Of a stretch of 64,000 nucleotides of DNA, positions 17,099-25,254 are shown in pieces. Under the pieces are notes generated by a model. It was not told the origin of the DNA and made no database searches. It saw only the letters and a program-made list of their open reading frames with translations. The stretch spans positions 345,465-409,464 of the forward strand of contig NZ_GL877880.1 of the NCBI RefSeq assembly GCF_000194155.1. Reading direction: 5' to 3'. A program made the translations under genes and the position numbers. This stretch comes from Saccharopolyspora spinosa NRRL 18395 (lineage in GTDB: Bacteria; Actinomycetota; Actinomycetes; Mycobacteriales; Pseudonocardiaceae). How positions within the stretch are numbered: position 1 is the stretch's first letter; every line of letters begins with the position of its first letter.

Positions 17099-17544
17099 CA
17101 CCTGGAACCCGTCGCCGGAACATCGGGGGAGAGGACGCGGAGCTTGCGCAGCACCACGTCGAGGTCCGCACCGAGTTCGCGGCTGGACGCACCTGCTGCG
17201 GGAGGCAAAGCACGGACCACCACCAGTGTGCCAGCGGGCAACGCCGGCAGGAGGTCGCGCATCAGGTGCCGGAGACGGCGGGTGACCCGGTGCCGGACCA
17301 CGGCCGTCCCCACGGCCTTGCTCACGACAAAACCCACCCGGGTCGTGACATCCGAATTCCGGGTGGGTGCCGTTTTCGCCTCGGCTTCCGGCAAGGCCTC
17401 GCCGGTGTGGTGCGGGCCGAGGTCCCGAGCCTGGTCCGGACGCAGCACGTGGACCACCAGGCGGGACCGGCCGACCCGGCGACCACGACGGACCACCAGG
17501 CGGAACTCCTGATTCTTGGTCAGCCTGGCTGCCGCGGGAAGCAC
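17098..17544 (-). CDS. rnpA: Ribonuclease P protein component
   Basis: 148-residue protein subunit of RNase P, which matures tRNA 5' ends. The start has the usual LPAAARLTKNQEFRLVVRRG, and the RNR motif is present as VVRHRVTRRLRHLMRDLL (RHR in place of RNR). It is longer than the usual 115-125 residues because of about 25 extra residues (DLGPHHTGEALPEAEAKTAP and following) between the first strands. The start is GTG 17544, 12 bases after rpmH. Confidence 0.93.
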   Translation of the reverse strand: MLPAAARLTKNQEFRLVVRRGRRVGRSRLVVHVLRPDQARDLGPHHTGEALPEAEAKTAPTRNSDVTTRVGFVVSKAVGTAVVRHRVTRRLRHLMRDLLPALPAGTLVVVRALPPAAGASSRELGADLDVVLRKLRVLSPDVPATGSR

Positions 17545-17556
17545 GGCCGGACGCGA

Positions 17557-17700
17557 TCAGGCAGTCAGCTGCGCGCGACCCCGGCGACGGCGCGAGGCCA
17601 CGATGGCCCGGCCGGCCCGAGTGCGCATGCGCAGCCGGAACCCGTGCTTCCTGGCACGGCGGCGGTTGTTCGGCTGGAAAGTACGCTTGCCCTTGCTCAC
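17557..17700 (-). CDS. rpmH: 50S ribosomal protein L34
   Basis: 47-residue basic protein starting at GTG 17700: VSKGKRTFQPNNRRRARKHG, then FRLRMRTRAGRAIVASRRRR and GRAQLTA. This is a full-length, typical actinobacterial L34. It is divergent from dnaA and first in the rpmH-rnpA-yidD-yidC-jag unit, the standard origin-proximal arrangement. Confidence 0.97.
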   Translation of the reverse strand: MSKGKRTFQPNNRRRARKHGFRLRMRTRAGRAIVASRRRRGRAQLTA

Positions 17701-18315
17701 GGTCGGATCTCCCGGTTACTACAGGCACCGATGGCCACGGTGAACCACGGTTCGGTCAAGGTGTCCCTGTTTCGCAAGCCGCAGTCGCTGGCCGTGCGGC
17801 GATCGGCGAACACCGAGCGGTGCACGGCGCCGGAATCTCGGCGCAGCGACATGCCCGCTCAGGAAGCGGGGGACTGTACGAGGGTACGCAGTGGCAGCTG
17901 AGGACGCTGAACCGGGGTCGCCATCCGGCGACGATCACCGGGCACAACCGCCGCACCGGCGGCGACCAGGCTGTCACATCCCGATCTCCGCGGCATCCGG
18001 GGAGTCGCTTGTGACGCGGGCGCGACCTTGTTAGCGTGCCCCCCTGCGATGCGCGGGCCGGTGTGTGGGAGCACTGGTCTTCGGTGGGCACCTGACCTCG
18101 ATCGCAGCGGTACAGCCGCCCCAGGGGGGATCACCGGAGCGGCCTGCCGTACCTTCATACACAAGTTGTGGACAACTCTGTGGACACCTGCTCGAACAGG
18201 TGTCCACTTGAGTCTGGCCCCACCGTCCCGTGACACCGCCCGCGCCCGAGCACCGTGGGAGCCTGGCCCGGGACCGCACCGGGGGCTGCGCGAGCGAGGG
18301 GAGGGGAGCAAGGCG
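17701..18315. other. rpmH-dnaA divergent promoter region
   Basis: 615-base spacer with no supported gene. It carries the promoters of rpmH and dnaA, two DnaA-box-like sites and a strong hairpin (18166-18209), then a GAGGGGAGGGGAGC purine run that serves as the dnaA ribosome site. Confidence 0.8.
18166..18209. promoter_or_regulatory. DnaA boxes and 11-bp hairpin in the dnaA leader
   Basis: TTGTGGACA (18166-18174) and CTGTGGACA (18178-18186) are DnaA-box-like. GTGGACACCTG (18180-18190) pairs perfectly with CAGGTGTCCAC (18197-18207) around CTCGAA, so the second box forms half of a hairpin. This suggests autoregulation of dnaA by DnaA, as known in other bacteria. Confidence 0.7.
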
Positions 18316-20079
18316 GTGTCCGACCACCAAGCCGATCTCGTTCGAGTTTGGGATGAGGTGGTGCAGGAGCTGTCCTCGGGCACGCTCTCGCCTCAGCAAC
18401 GCGCCTGGATGCGGGTGACCCGACCGATCGGGCTGCTGGACGGTACCGCGCTGCTCGCCGCGCCGAGCGACTTCGCCAAGGAAGCCATCGAGCGCGCGCT
18501 GCGCGATCCGATCACCGACGCGCTTTCCCGCCGGCTCGGCCGCGCCGTGTCGCTGGCCGTGAAGGTGGACACCGCCGTTCCCGCGCCCACCCGCCCGGTC
18601 GCGGCGCCCGCGGCGGCCGATTCCTGGTCCGGCCGCGGTACCGGTACTCCGACCGGTGCCGATCATTCCGGGCCTCCGTTCGTCTCCGCGCCTGGCTTCG
18701 GGCGGGGGCCTGAAGCTTTCGGGAACACCGCGCACACCGGTTCGATCAGCGGGTCCGTCACAGGTCCGGTGCCTGGTTCGGTGCCCGACCCCGGAGGGCG
18801 GCACGCGGCACCGGACAAGCGCTCCGAGATCGACTTCCCGACGGCCGAGTTCAAATGGCCCAACGGCGAGGTTCCGTCGTCGTTGGAGGCCGACGGCGAA
18901 ACCGACGAGCCGGAGACCGCGGCGACGGAGCCGGAAGCCGACGAGTCCGCCAACGAGATCTGGCCGACCTTCGGCCGCGCCGGACAACCGGGCGAGCCGC
19001 ACCAGGGCCAGCCGTTCACCGCGCCGAAGCACGCGCCGCCGACGTCGCAGACCCGGCTGAACGCGAAGTACACCTTCGACACGTTCGTCATCGGCTCCTC
19101 GAACCGCTTCGCGCACGCCGCCGCGGTCGCCGCGGCGGAAGCACCGGCCCGCGCGTACAACCCACTGTTCATCTGGGGCGAGTCCGGGCTCGGCAAGACG
19201 CACCTGCTGCACGCGGTCGGCCATTACACCCAGCGGCTCTTCCCCGGGATGCGCGTCCGCTACGTGTCCACCGAGGAATTCACCAACGACTTCATCAACT
19301 CGCTGCGCGACGACCGGCAGGTGGCGTTCCAGCGCCGGTACCGCGACGTCGACGTGCTGCTGGTTGACGACATCCAGTTCTTGGAGGGCAAGGAAGGAAC
19401 CCAGGAGGAGTTCTTCCACACCTTCAACACGCTGCACAACTCGAACAAGCAGATCGTGGTGTCCTCGGACCGTCCGCCGAAGGGGCTGCGCACCCTGGAG
19501 GACCGGCTGCGCACCCGGTTCGAGTGGGGCCTGATCACCGACATCCAGCCGCCGGAGCTGGAGACGCGGATCGCGATCCTGCGCAAGAAGGCCGCCCAGG
19601 ACCGGATGAACGCGCCGGCCGACGTGCTGGAGTTCATCGCGTCCCGGATCGAACGCAACATCCGCGAGCTGGAGGGGGCGCTGATCCGGGTCACCGCGTT
19701 CGCGTCGCTGAACCGGCAGCCGGTCGACCTGCAGCTCGCCGAGATCGTGCTGCGCGACCTGATCCCGGACTCGCAGACCCCGGAGATCACCCCGCCGACG
19801 ATCATGGCGGTGACTGCGGACTACTTCAGCGTGACCATCGACGACCTGTGCGGCCCGGGCAAGACGAAGGCGCTGGCGCAGGCCCGGCAGATCGCGATGT
19901 ACCTGTGCCGGGAGCTGACCGACTCGTCGCTGCCGAAGATCGGCCAGTACTTCGGCGGCCGCGACCACACGACGGTGATGTACGCGGACAAGAAGATCCG
20001 CAAGGAGATGGCCGAGCGGCGCCGCGTCTACGAGCACGTCCAAGAGCTCACGGCACGCATCAAGCAGCAGTCCCGCTGA
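18316..20079 (+). CDS. dnaA: Chromosomal replication initiator DnaA
   Basis: 587-residue initiator ATPase. Domain I is at about 1-95 (VWDEVVQELSSGTLSPQQRA). A long, poorly conserved acidic/Pro-rich domain II (about 100-245) is typical of actinobacteria. The AAA+ domain III has Walker A GESGLGKTHLLHAVG and Walker B LLVDDIQFLEGKEG, and domain IV has the DnaA-box-binding signature GGRDHTTVMYADKKIRKEM. The GTG at 18316 follows a purine-rich ribosome site; the frame is open another 96 codons upstream but that part covers the leader hairpin. Downstream is the oriC spacer. Confidence 0.97.
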   Translation: MSDHQADLVRVWDEVVQELSSGTLSPQQRAWMRVTRPIGLLDGTALLAAPSDFAKEAIERALRDPITDALSRRLGRAVSLAVKVDTAVPAPTRPVAAPAAADSWSGRGTGTPTGADHSGPPFVSAPGFGRGPEAFGNTAHTGSISGSVTGPVPGSVPDPGGRHAAPDKRSEIDFPTAEFKWPNGEVPSSLEADGETDEPETAATEPEADESANEIWPTFGRAGQPGEPHQGQPFTAPKHAPPTSQTRLNAKYTFDTFVIGSSNRFAHAAAVAAAEAPARAYNPLFIWGESGLGKTHLLHAVGHYTQRLFPGMRVRYVSTEEFTNDFINSLRDDRQVAFQRRYRDVDVLLVDDIQFLEGKEGTQEEFFHTFNTLHNSNKQIVVSSDRPPKGLRTLEDRLRTRFEWGLITDIQPPELETRIAILRKKAAQDRMNAPADVLEFIASRIERNIRELEGALIRVTAFASLNRQPVDLQLAEIVLRDLIPDSQTPEITPPTIMAVTADYFSVTIDDLCGPGKTKALAQARQIAMYLCRELTDSSLPKIGQYFGGRDHTTVMYADKKIRKEMAERRRVYEHVQELTARIKQQSR

Positions 20080-20247
20080 CCTTTTCCCGGATTCCCGGGC
20101 CGATCGCCCGTTTCGCGCTCACGACACCTGCGCACGCGCCTCCTTGCCTGGAAAACATGCTCGTCAGAAGGCTCAACCCGCTCAGATGGCCGCTACGGGG
20201 CTATTTCGGGGGCCTCGGTGTGATTCCCTTCGCCTCTCCCGGCGAAT

Positions 20248-20680
20248 CTTTCTGCTGACCCAGCCCGGCGCGAGCCACCCCCTTCAACAGAAAGCTCTCC
20301 CGTCGCGGCCCGTGGGGAATCAGTCCGGTGGCGAGCCGTCAGGCCCGGAGCGGGGCTCCGTCTGATCGTTGATCGCTGCGCGCTTCGTGGCGCGCGCCGG
20401 ACGTCTCGGGGTCCGCCGGGGACGTCGAGATGTTTCTGTTGGGCCACCCGGCTCGGATCCGACCGCTCCGACAGAAAACTTCGGGCCGCTTCGCGGGCCG
20501 CCGGAGCCCGGGATGCGCGCGCATCGAGCCCTTCGAGCCGGCCGCAGGGCACGCGCCCGGACAGCAAACCACCACGTTCCGAGGTTGATCAAGCGCGCTC
20601 CGCAGTCGCGAAGCGAGTCGGCGCGCCGAACTTTTCTGAGGACTGGGGTGGCCTTCGCCTCACCCCCTCGGCAAAAAAGT
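20248..20680. repeat. Three related stem-loop units in left half of oriC
   Basis: Unit 1 pairs CTTTCTGCTG (20248) with CAACAGAAAG (20285). Unit 2 pairs TTTCTGTTGG (20433) with CCGACAGAAA (20468). Unit 3 pairs ACTTTTCTGAGG (20630) with CCTCGGCAAAAAAGT (20666). Arms are 10-12 bases with one to a few mismatches, and spacing is about 25-27 bases each time. Confidence 0.5.
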
Positions 20681-21056
20681 CCGCCAAGGCTCGAGCTGTC
20701 CACAGATTATTCATCCCCAGGCCTGACCTGGAGTTTTCCCCAATTCATCCACAAGCTGTGCACAAGCTGGAGCGGGCTGCCCACAGAGAGGAGCCGGTTG
20801 ACCACAACGCTCTCACAGCTTTGCCCACAACCTGATCGGTGGAGGTGCCAAAAACCAACAGGGGTGGGTACAACCGAGCCGACAACTGTGGATGGAACTG
20901 TGGACAACTCGGGATGGTTGTGGATTAACCGCGATGGGCCAGAAGTTGTCCACCACCCGGACGTCGTAGTCCCCGGTTACATCCCGTGTTCATCCACAAC
21001 CGACCACGCCACGCGACCAGCCCAAACGACACTTGTCCCCACAACTCACAGCCCTT

Positions 21057-21110
21057 ACTACTACTACGGTCATTTCTTCTCTTTGAAGAAAAAAGAAAAA
21101 GAGAAGAAGG
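21057..21110. promoter_or_regulatory. Probable DnaA-trio and DNA-unwinding element
   Basis: TTACTACTACTA (21057-21068) reads as four consecutive 3'-(A/G)AT-5' triplets on the bottom strand. It is preceded by a degenerate box (TTGTCCCCACAA, 21033-21044) and the short spacer CTCACAGCCC, and followed by a run of A/G and C/T tracts to 21110. Box, spacer and triplets have the order of the basal unwinding system defined in Bacillus subtilis. Confidence 0.65.
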
Positions 21111-21403
21111 CTCGGTGGATAAGTGGACAACTCGGCCTGGACCGCCAGGACGGCAGCGCGAACAGCTCGGACCCGGATGCGGAGATCGCGGCGCACGCTC
21201 TACGGTGGAACTCCTGCGGAGGCCGCTGGCGTGAACTCCCGGCGAGCTCGGGTCGAACTTCGCGTGCACGGCGCTCGTAGGGATCGCTTCGTCCTCGTTG
21301 CGAGGGGCGCGGAGCACACCGACTACACCGACCCGACGAGCTGCTCTCCAGCTCTACACAGTTCTCCGGCAGCCGAGCCACGGCTGGAACCGAAAGGACA
21401 CCC

Positions 21404-22528
21404 ATGAAGATCCGCGTGGAACGTGACGGTCTCGCCGACGCCGTCGCCTGGGTCGCGCGCAGCCTGCCGTCACGGCCACCGGTTCCGGTGCTGGGCGGAG
21501 TGCTGCTCGACGCGAGCTCAGGGGAGGCGCTGACCATCTCCGGGTTCGACTACGAGGTCTCGGCCCAGGTCACCATCGACGCCTCGATCGACGCCAGCGG
21601 ACGCACCCTCGTTTCCGGGCGGTTGCTGGCGGACATCACCAAGGCGCTCCCGGCCCGTCCGGTCGAGATCACGGTCGATGGCTCTCGCGTCACCATCACC
21701 TGCGGCAGCTCGCGGTTCAGCCTGCCGACCATGCCGGTCGAGGACTACCCGGAACTGCCCGCGATGCCCGAGCACGCCGGTTCGGTTCCCGGCGATCTGT
21801 TCAGCGAGGCCGTCGGCCAGGTCGCGGTGGCGGCCGGCAAGGACGACACGCTGCCGATGCTCACCGGCATCCGGATGGAGATCAACAACGACAAGCTGAC
21901 AATGGTCGCCACCGACCGGTTCCGCTTGGCGATGCGCGAGATCACCTGGGAGCCGGGCACCTCGATGGAGGACACCGCGGTGCTCGTCCCGGCCAAGACC
22001 CTCGCCGATTCGGCGAAGACGCTGGGCACCGGCGGCAGCAAGGTGGAGATCTCGCTGGCCTCCGGCGACGGCCTGCTCGGACTTTCCGGGACGGCGCGCC
22101 GCAACACCACGCGGTTGCTGGACGCGGAGTTCCCGAAGTACCGCCAGCTGCTGCCCGCCGAGAGTGCCGTGACCGCCAACGTCGACGTCGCCCCGTTCGT
22201 CGAGGCGATCAAGCGCGTCTCGCTGGTCGCCGAGCGCGGCACCCAGGTGCGACTGGAGTTCTCCGATCGGCTGCTGCGGCTGACCGCCGGCGGCGACGAC
22301 GAGGGCAGCGCCGAGGAAGAGCTCGCGGTCGAGTTGGTCGGCGAGCCGCTGACCATCGCGTTCAATCCGGCCTACCTGCTCGACGGGCTCGGCGCGATGA
22401 AGACCGAGCGCGCCCAGCTGCAGTTCACCACCGCCAACCGCCCGGCCCTCGTCAAGCCGGTCGGGGAGGATGGCGAAGTGGCGGAGGGTTACCTCTACCT
22501 CCTGATGCCGGTCCGCCTCCCGGGCTGA
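21404..22528 (+). CDS. dnaN: DNA polymerase III beta subunit (sliding clamp)
   Basis: 374-residue beta clamp with three repeated clamp folds. It opens MKIRVERDGLADAVAWVARS and ends with the family C-terminus YLYLLMPVRLPG. It encircles DNA and tethers polymerase III. The ATG follows GAAAGGAC. Length is usual for actinobacteria. A 13-bp hairpin terminator follows. Confidence 0.97.
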   Translation: MKIRVERDGLADAVAWVARSLPSRPPVPVLGGVLLDASSGEALTISGFDYEVSAQVTIDASIDASGRTLVSGRLLADITKALPARPVEITVDGSRVTITCGSSRFSLPTMPVEDYPELPAMPEHAGSVPGDLFSEAVGQVAVAAGKDDTLPMLTGIRMEINNDKLTMVATDRFRLAMREITWEPGTSMEDTAVLVPAKTLADSAKTLGTGGSKVEISLASGDGLLGLSGTARRNTTRLLDAEFPKYRQLLPAESAVTANVDVAPFVEAIKRVSLVAERGTQVRLEFSDRLLRLTAGGDDEGSAEEELAVELVGEPLTIAFNPAYLLDGLGAMKTERAQLQFTTANRPALVKPVGEDGEVAEGYLYLLMPVRLPG

Positions 22529-22551
22529 CCTCGGTCACATCCGGGGCACTG

Positions 22552-22594
22552 TCCGACCGGAGCCGCGAACGCCGATGGCTAGGCTCCGGTCGGA
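22552..22594 (+). terminator. Terminator after dnaN
   Basis: TCCGACCGGAGCC (22552-22564) pairs perfectly with GGCTCCGGTCGGA (22582-22594). Confidence 0.75.
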
Positions 22595-22680
22595 TCGATT
22601 CAGCTGGTGAGGTCCTCACCCCGCGGCCGGCCATCCGCGCCGACCAACCAGTCGATACACAGCTCGCAGAGGGAGATCCG

Positions 22681-23568
22681 GTGCAACTCGGACTTGTCGG
22701 TCTCGGCCGAATGGGTTTCAACATGCGTGAGCGGCTGCGGGCCGCCGGTCACGACGTCGTCGGTTACGACCGCAACCCGGACGTCAGCGATGTCGCTTCC
22801 ATCGCGGAGCTGGTGCAGAAGCTGGCCGGCTCGCGGATCGTCTGGATCATGGTGCCGCACGGCGACCCGACCCGGCAGACCGTCGAGGAGCTGGGCGGGC
22901 TGCTGTCGACCGGCGACCTGGTGATCGAGGGCGGCAACTCGAAGTTCACCGATGACCAGGCCAACGCGGCCCTGCTCGCCGAGCGCGGGATCAAGTACGT
23001 CGACGTCGGGGTTTCCGGCGGCGTGTGGGGTGCCAAGAACGGTTACGGCCTGATGGCCGGTGGCGACGCCGAGGACATCGAGCGCGCCATGCCGATCTTC
23101 GACGCACTGCGCCCGGAAGGCCCGCGCGAGGAGGGCTTCGCGCACTCTGGTCCGGTCGGTGCCGGGCACTACGCGAAGATGGTGCACAACGGCATCGAGT
23201 ACGGCCTGATGCAGGCCTACGCCGAGGGCTTCGAGCTGCTGTCGGCGTCGGACGTGGTCACCAACGTGCCGGAGACGATCAAGGCGTGGAGCCGCGGCAC
23301 GGTGGTCCGCTCCTGGCTGCTGGACCTGCTGGTCCGCGCGTTGGAGGAGGACCCGGACCTGACCGAACTGCGCGGCTACGTCAACGACTCCGGCGAGGGG
23401 CGGTGGACCGTCGAGGAATCGATCAACAACGCCGTGCCCACGCCGGTGATCACCGCGTCGCTGTTCGCGCGGTTCGCCTCGCGCCAGGAGGACTCCCCGG
23501 CCATGAAGGCGGTCGCGGCGCTGCGCAACCAATTCGGCGGCCACGCCGTGCAGAAAACCGAGGACTGA
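22681..23568 (+). CDS. gnd: 6-phosphogluconate dehydrogenase (decarboxylating), short form
   Basis: 295-residue enzyme of the pentose phosphate pathway that converts 6-phosphogluconate to ribulose 5-phosphate and CO2 with NAD(P)+. It has the N-terminal dinucleotide-binding QLGLVGLGRMGFNMRERLRA, the substrate motif DVGVSGGVWGAKNGYGLMAG and the catalytic GAGHYAKMVHNGIEYGLMQA. The length matches the short Gnd (about 300 residues), not the 470-residue form. Start is GTG 22681 with GAGGGAG upstream. The dnaN-gnd-recF order is also found in Streptomyces, so this is not an insertion peculiar to this strain. Confidence 0.94.
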   Translation: MQLGLVGLGRMGFNMRERLRAAGHDVVGYDRNPDVSDVASIAELVQKLAGSRIVWIMVPHGDPTRQTVEELGGLLSTGDLVIEGGNSKFTDDQANAALLAERGIKYVDVGVSGGVWGAKNGYGLMAGGDAEDIERAMPIFDALRPEGPREEGFAHSGPVGAGHYAKMVHNGIEYGLMQAYAEGFELLSASDVVTNVPETIKAWSRGTVVRSWLLDLLVRALEEDPDLTELRGYVNDSGEGRWTVEESINNAVPTPVITASLFARFASRQEDSPAMKAVAALRNQFGGHAVQKTED

Positions 23569-23583
23569 CCGAGACCTGGAAGT

Positions 23584-23611
23584 GGTGTTGATTTGTCGAC
23601 AAATCAACACC
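23584..23611. terminator. 28-bp perfect palindrome after gnd
   Basis: The sequence is self-complementary over its full length with no loop, centred on GATTTGTCGACAAATC. It lies 16 bases after the gnd stop, so a terminator is likely. The same 16-base core is the centre of a second palindrome that hosts the ISL3 element downstream. Confidence 0.7.
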
Positions 23612-23655
23612 GCCGACCGCCCTCGCTGTTTCCGCAGGTCGGGTGTCTTGAGTAC

Positions 23656-23679
23656 GTTGAGGTACTGGAGCGCCTCAAC
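23656..23679 (+). repeat. Short hairpin between the two palindromes
   Basis: GTTGAGG (23656-23662) pairs with CCTCAAC (23673-23679) around a 10-base loop. Role unknown. Confidence 0.4.
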
Positions 23680-23739
23680 GCACGAGGCAGCTACCAGGGA
23701 AAACCCCGCCCCAGGGAGCACCGCCGTCCGCAACCCTGG

Positions 23740-25163
23740 CGATTTGTGGCTCTTGTGATCGATTAGTGGGCGTGTGGCCTGGGGTTGGGTCCGGAAGATG
23801 AAGGCACGCCGTCGCTTTGGGCTAGGTTGTTGGTTGCGAGATCAACAAGCTGATCAGGGAGCGAACGACGTGCCGGATGTCAGTGTATGGCGCGCGATGG
23901 CGGGTCTGGACGACAGGACCGTGATCGAGCGTGTGGCTTTCGAAGAAGGCCGTCCTGGCCGCAGTCGGAGAAGCCCTGGATACGACGGCGGGAGGCGCCG
24001 TGAGTGGCGGAGTGTGGATTGCGGGCTGACGCAGATGTGGCTGGCAGCCGACGCGCCCAGGGTGCGCTGTGCCGAGCACGGGGTGACTGTGGCTCGGGTG
24101 CCCTGGGCTCGGCATGGTGCCGGGCACACGCTTGTCTTTGACGCCCAGGTGGCGTGGCTGGCGGTGCGAACCTCGAAGTCAACCGTGCGGGAGTTGCTGC
24201 GAATCGCATGGAAAACGGTCGGGTCGGTCATCGACCGGGTCTGGGCCGACATCTCCGCTGAGATCGACCTGCTCGACGGGGTCCGCAAGATCGGGATCGA
24301 CGAGGTTTCCTATAAGAAGAACCATCGCTATCTGACGATCGTGGTCGACCACGACACCGGTCGGGTCATCTGGGCCGCGCCGGGCCTGGGCGCCGCCACG
24401 TTGAGCACGTTCTTCGACGAACTCGGACCCGAACGCACCGCGGCCTTGACCCACGTCAGCGCTGACGCGGCGCACTGGATCGCCTCGACGGTCACACAAC
24501 GCGCCCCGCAAGCGATCTTGTGCGCCGACCCGTTTCACATCGTGGCCTGGGCCACCGACGCCATCGATACCGTCCGCCGCCAGGAATGGCGTGCCCTCAA
24601 AGCACTCGCCGACACCGAACGCGCAGAACAGGACCGTCGTGTCGGCCGCCCCACTGCCGATGATCCGAAGCCGGAAACCCCACGGCAGGACCTGGCCAGG
24701 GAGTTCAAAAACGCCCGCTACTCCCTGCTGAAAAATCCCGACAACCTCACCCAGGACCAAAGCCTCACCCTGAAGTGGATCACGGCTTCCAGCCCCCGCC
24801 TCCACGAGGCCTACGCGTTCAAAGAGAAACTCCGCATCGTCTTCCAAGCCAGGGGTAAGCAGGGCAAACGCATCCTCGACGCCTGGATCAAAGAGGCCGG
24901 GCGCAGCACCCTGGAACCCATCCAGAAGCTCTGCAAGTCCGTGGTCCGCATCCGCGCGTCCATCGAGGCCAGCCTGGAGCACGGGCTGTCTCAGGGCCTG
25001 ATCGAGTCCACTAACACCAAGATCAGACTCTTCACCCGCATGGCCTTCGGGTTCCACACGCCCCAGGCCCTGATCGCCCTCGTCATGCTCAACCTCGGCG
25101 GCCCGACACTCACCCTCCCCGGGCGCACTTAACCCACACATACGTCAGGAGAGCCCGATTTGT
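23740..25163. mobile_element. ISL3-type insertion sequence with 8-bp target duplication
   Basis: The element spans 23748-25155 (1,408 bp). The outer ends match as GGCTCT at the left (23748) and AGAGCC at the right (25150-25155), with weaker similarity inside. It is flanked by the exact 8-bp direct repeat CGATTTGT (23740-23747 and 25156-25163), the duplication length expected for ISL3. Removing the element and one repeat copy restores a perfect 28-bp palindrome with core GATTTGTCGACAAATC. The presence of both ends and an exact duplication indicates a fairly recent insertion. Confidence 0.88.
23870..25132 (+). CDS. ISL3-family transposase, N-terminal zinc finger missing
   Basis: 420-residue DDE transposase. 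Family blocks include ADAPRVRCAEHGVTVARVPW, the catalytic segment IGIDEVSYKKNHRYLTIVVD (first Asp), ALTHVSADAAHWI and CADPFHIVAWA, and the C-terminal LIESTNTKIRLFTRMAFGFH (Glu). Related proteins have a CxxC zinc finger between FE(E/D) and PGYD near residue 25; here the sequence jumps from VAFEEGRPGRSRRS straight to PGYD, so about 20 residues and both cysteines are absent without breaking the frame. The GTG 23870 start has AGGGAG upstream. Activity is therefore doubtful. Confidence 0.9.
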   Translation: MPDVSVWRAMAGLDDRTVIERVAFEEGRPGRSRRSPGYDGGRRREWRSVDCGLTQMWLAADAPRVRCAEHGVTVARVPWARHGAGHTLVFDAQVAWLAVRTSKSTVRELLRIAWKTVGSVIDRVWADISAEIDLLDGVRKIGIDEVSYKKNHRYLTIVVDHDTGRVIWAAPGLGAATLSTFFDELGPERTAALTHVSADAAHWIASTVTQRAPQAILCADPFHIVAWATDAIDTVRRQEWRALKALADTERAEQDRRVGRPTADDPKPETPRQDLAREFKNARYSLLKNPDNLTQDQSLTLKWITASSPRLHEAYAFKEKLRIVFQARGKQGKRILDAWIKEAGRSTLEPIQKLCKSVVRIRASIEASLEHGLSQGLIESTNTKIRLFTRMAFGFHTPQALIALVMLNLGGPTLTLPGRT

Positions 25164-25254
25164 CGACAAATCGCCAGGATGACGAAGGCGTCGAATCCGC
25201 GAATTCGGCGACCGGGCGGACGACCTAACAAAGCTGCGAATAAGTTGGATCGCC

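Larger units (their letters stand above)
20080..21403. other. oriC: Replication origin oriC (dnaA-dnaN spacer)
   Basis: 1,324-base spacer with no supported gene. The right half (20696-21130) has many DnaA-box-like 9-mers: CTGTCCACA 20696, TCATCCACA 20745, TGTGCACAA 20757, TTGCCCACA 20821, TGTGGACAA 20899, TGTGGATTA 20919, TTGTCCACC 20946, TCATCCACA 20990 and AGTGGACAA 21122. At 21057-21110 the sequence becomes A+T-rich, with TTACTACTACTA followed by an oligopyrimidine/oligopurine run; this is the likely unwinding site. The left half contains three TTTCTG/CAGAAA-type inverted repeats. Confidence 0.93.

Noticed and set aside
18028..18315. N-terminal extension of DnaA by 96 codons
   Set aside because: It would cover the leader hairpin and DnaA boxes and lacks homology; the GTG at 18316 has the ribosome site and begins the conserved domain I.
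20369..21280. Protein gene in the dnaA-dnaN spacer
   Set aside because: The open frame runs through DnaA boxes and the A+T-rich unwinding region and shows no coding features beyond openness.
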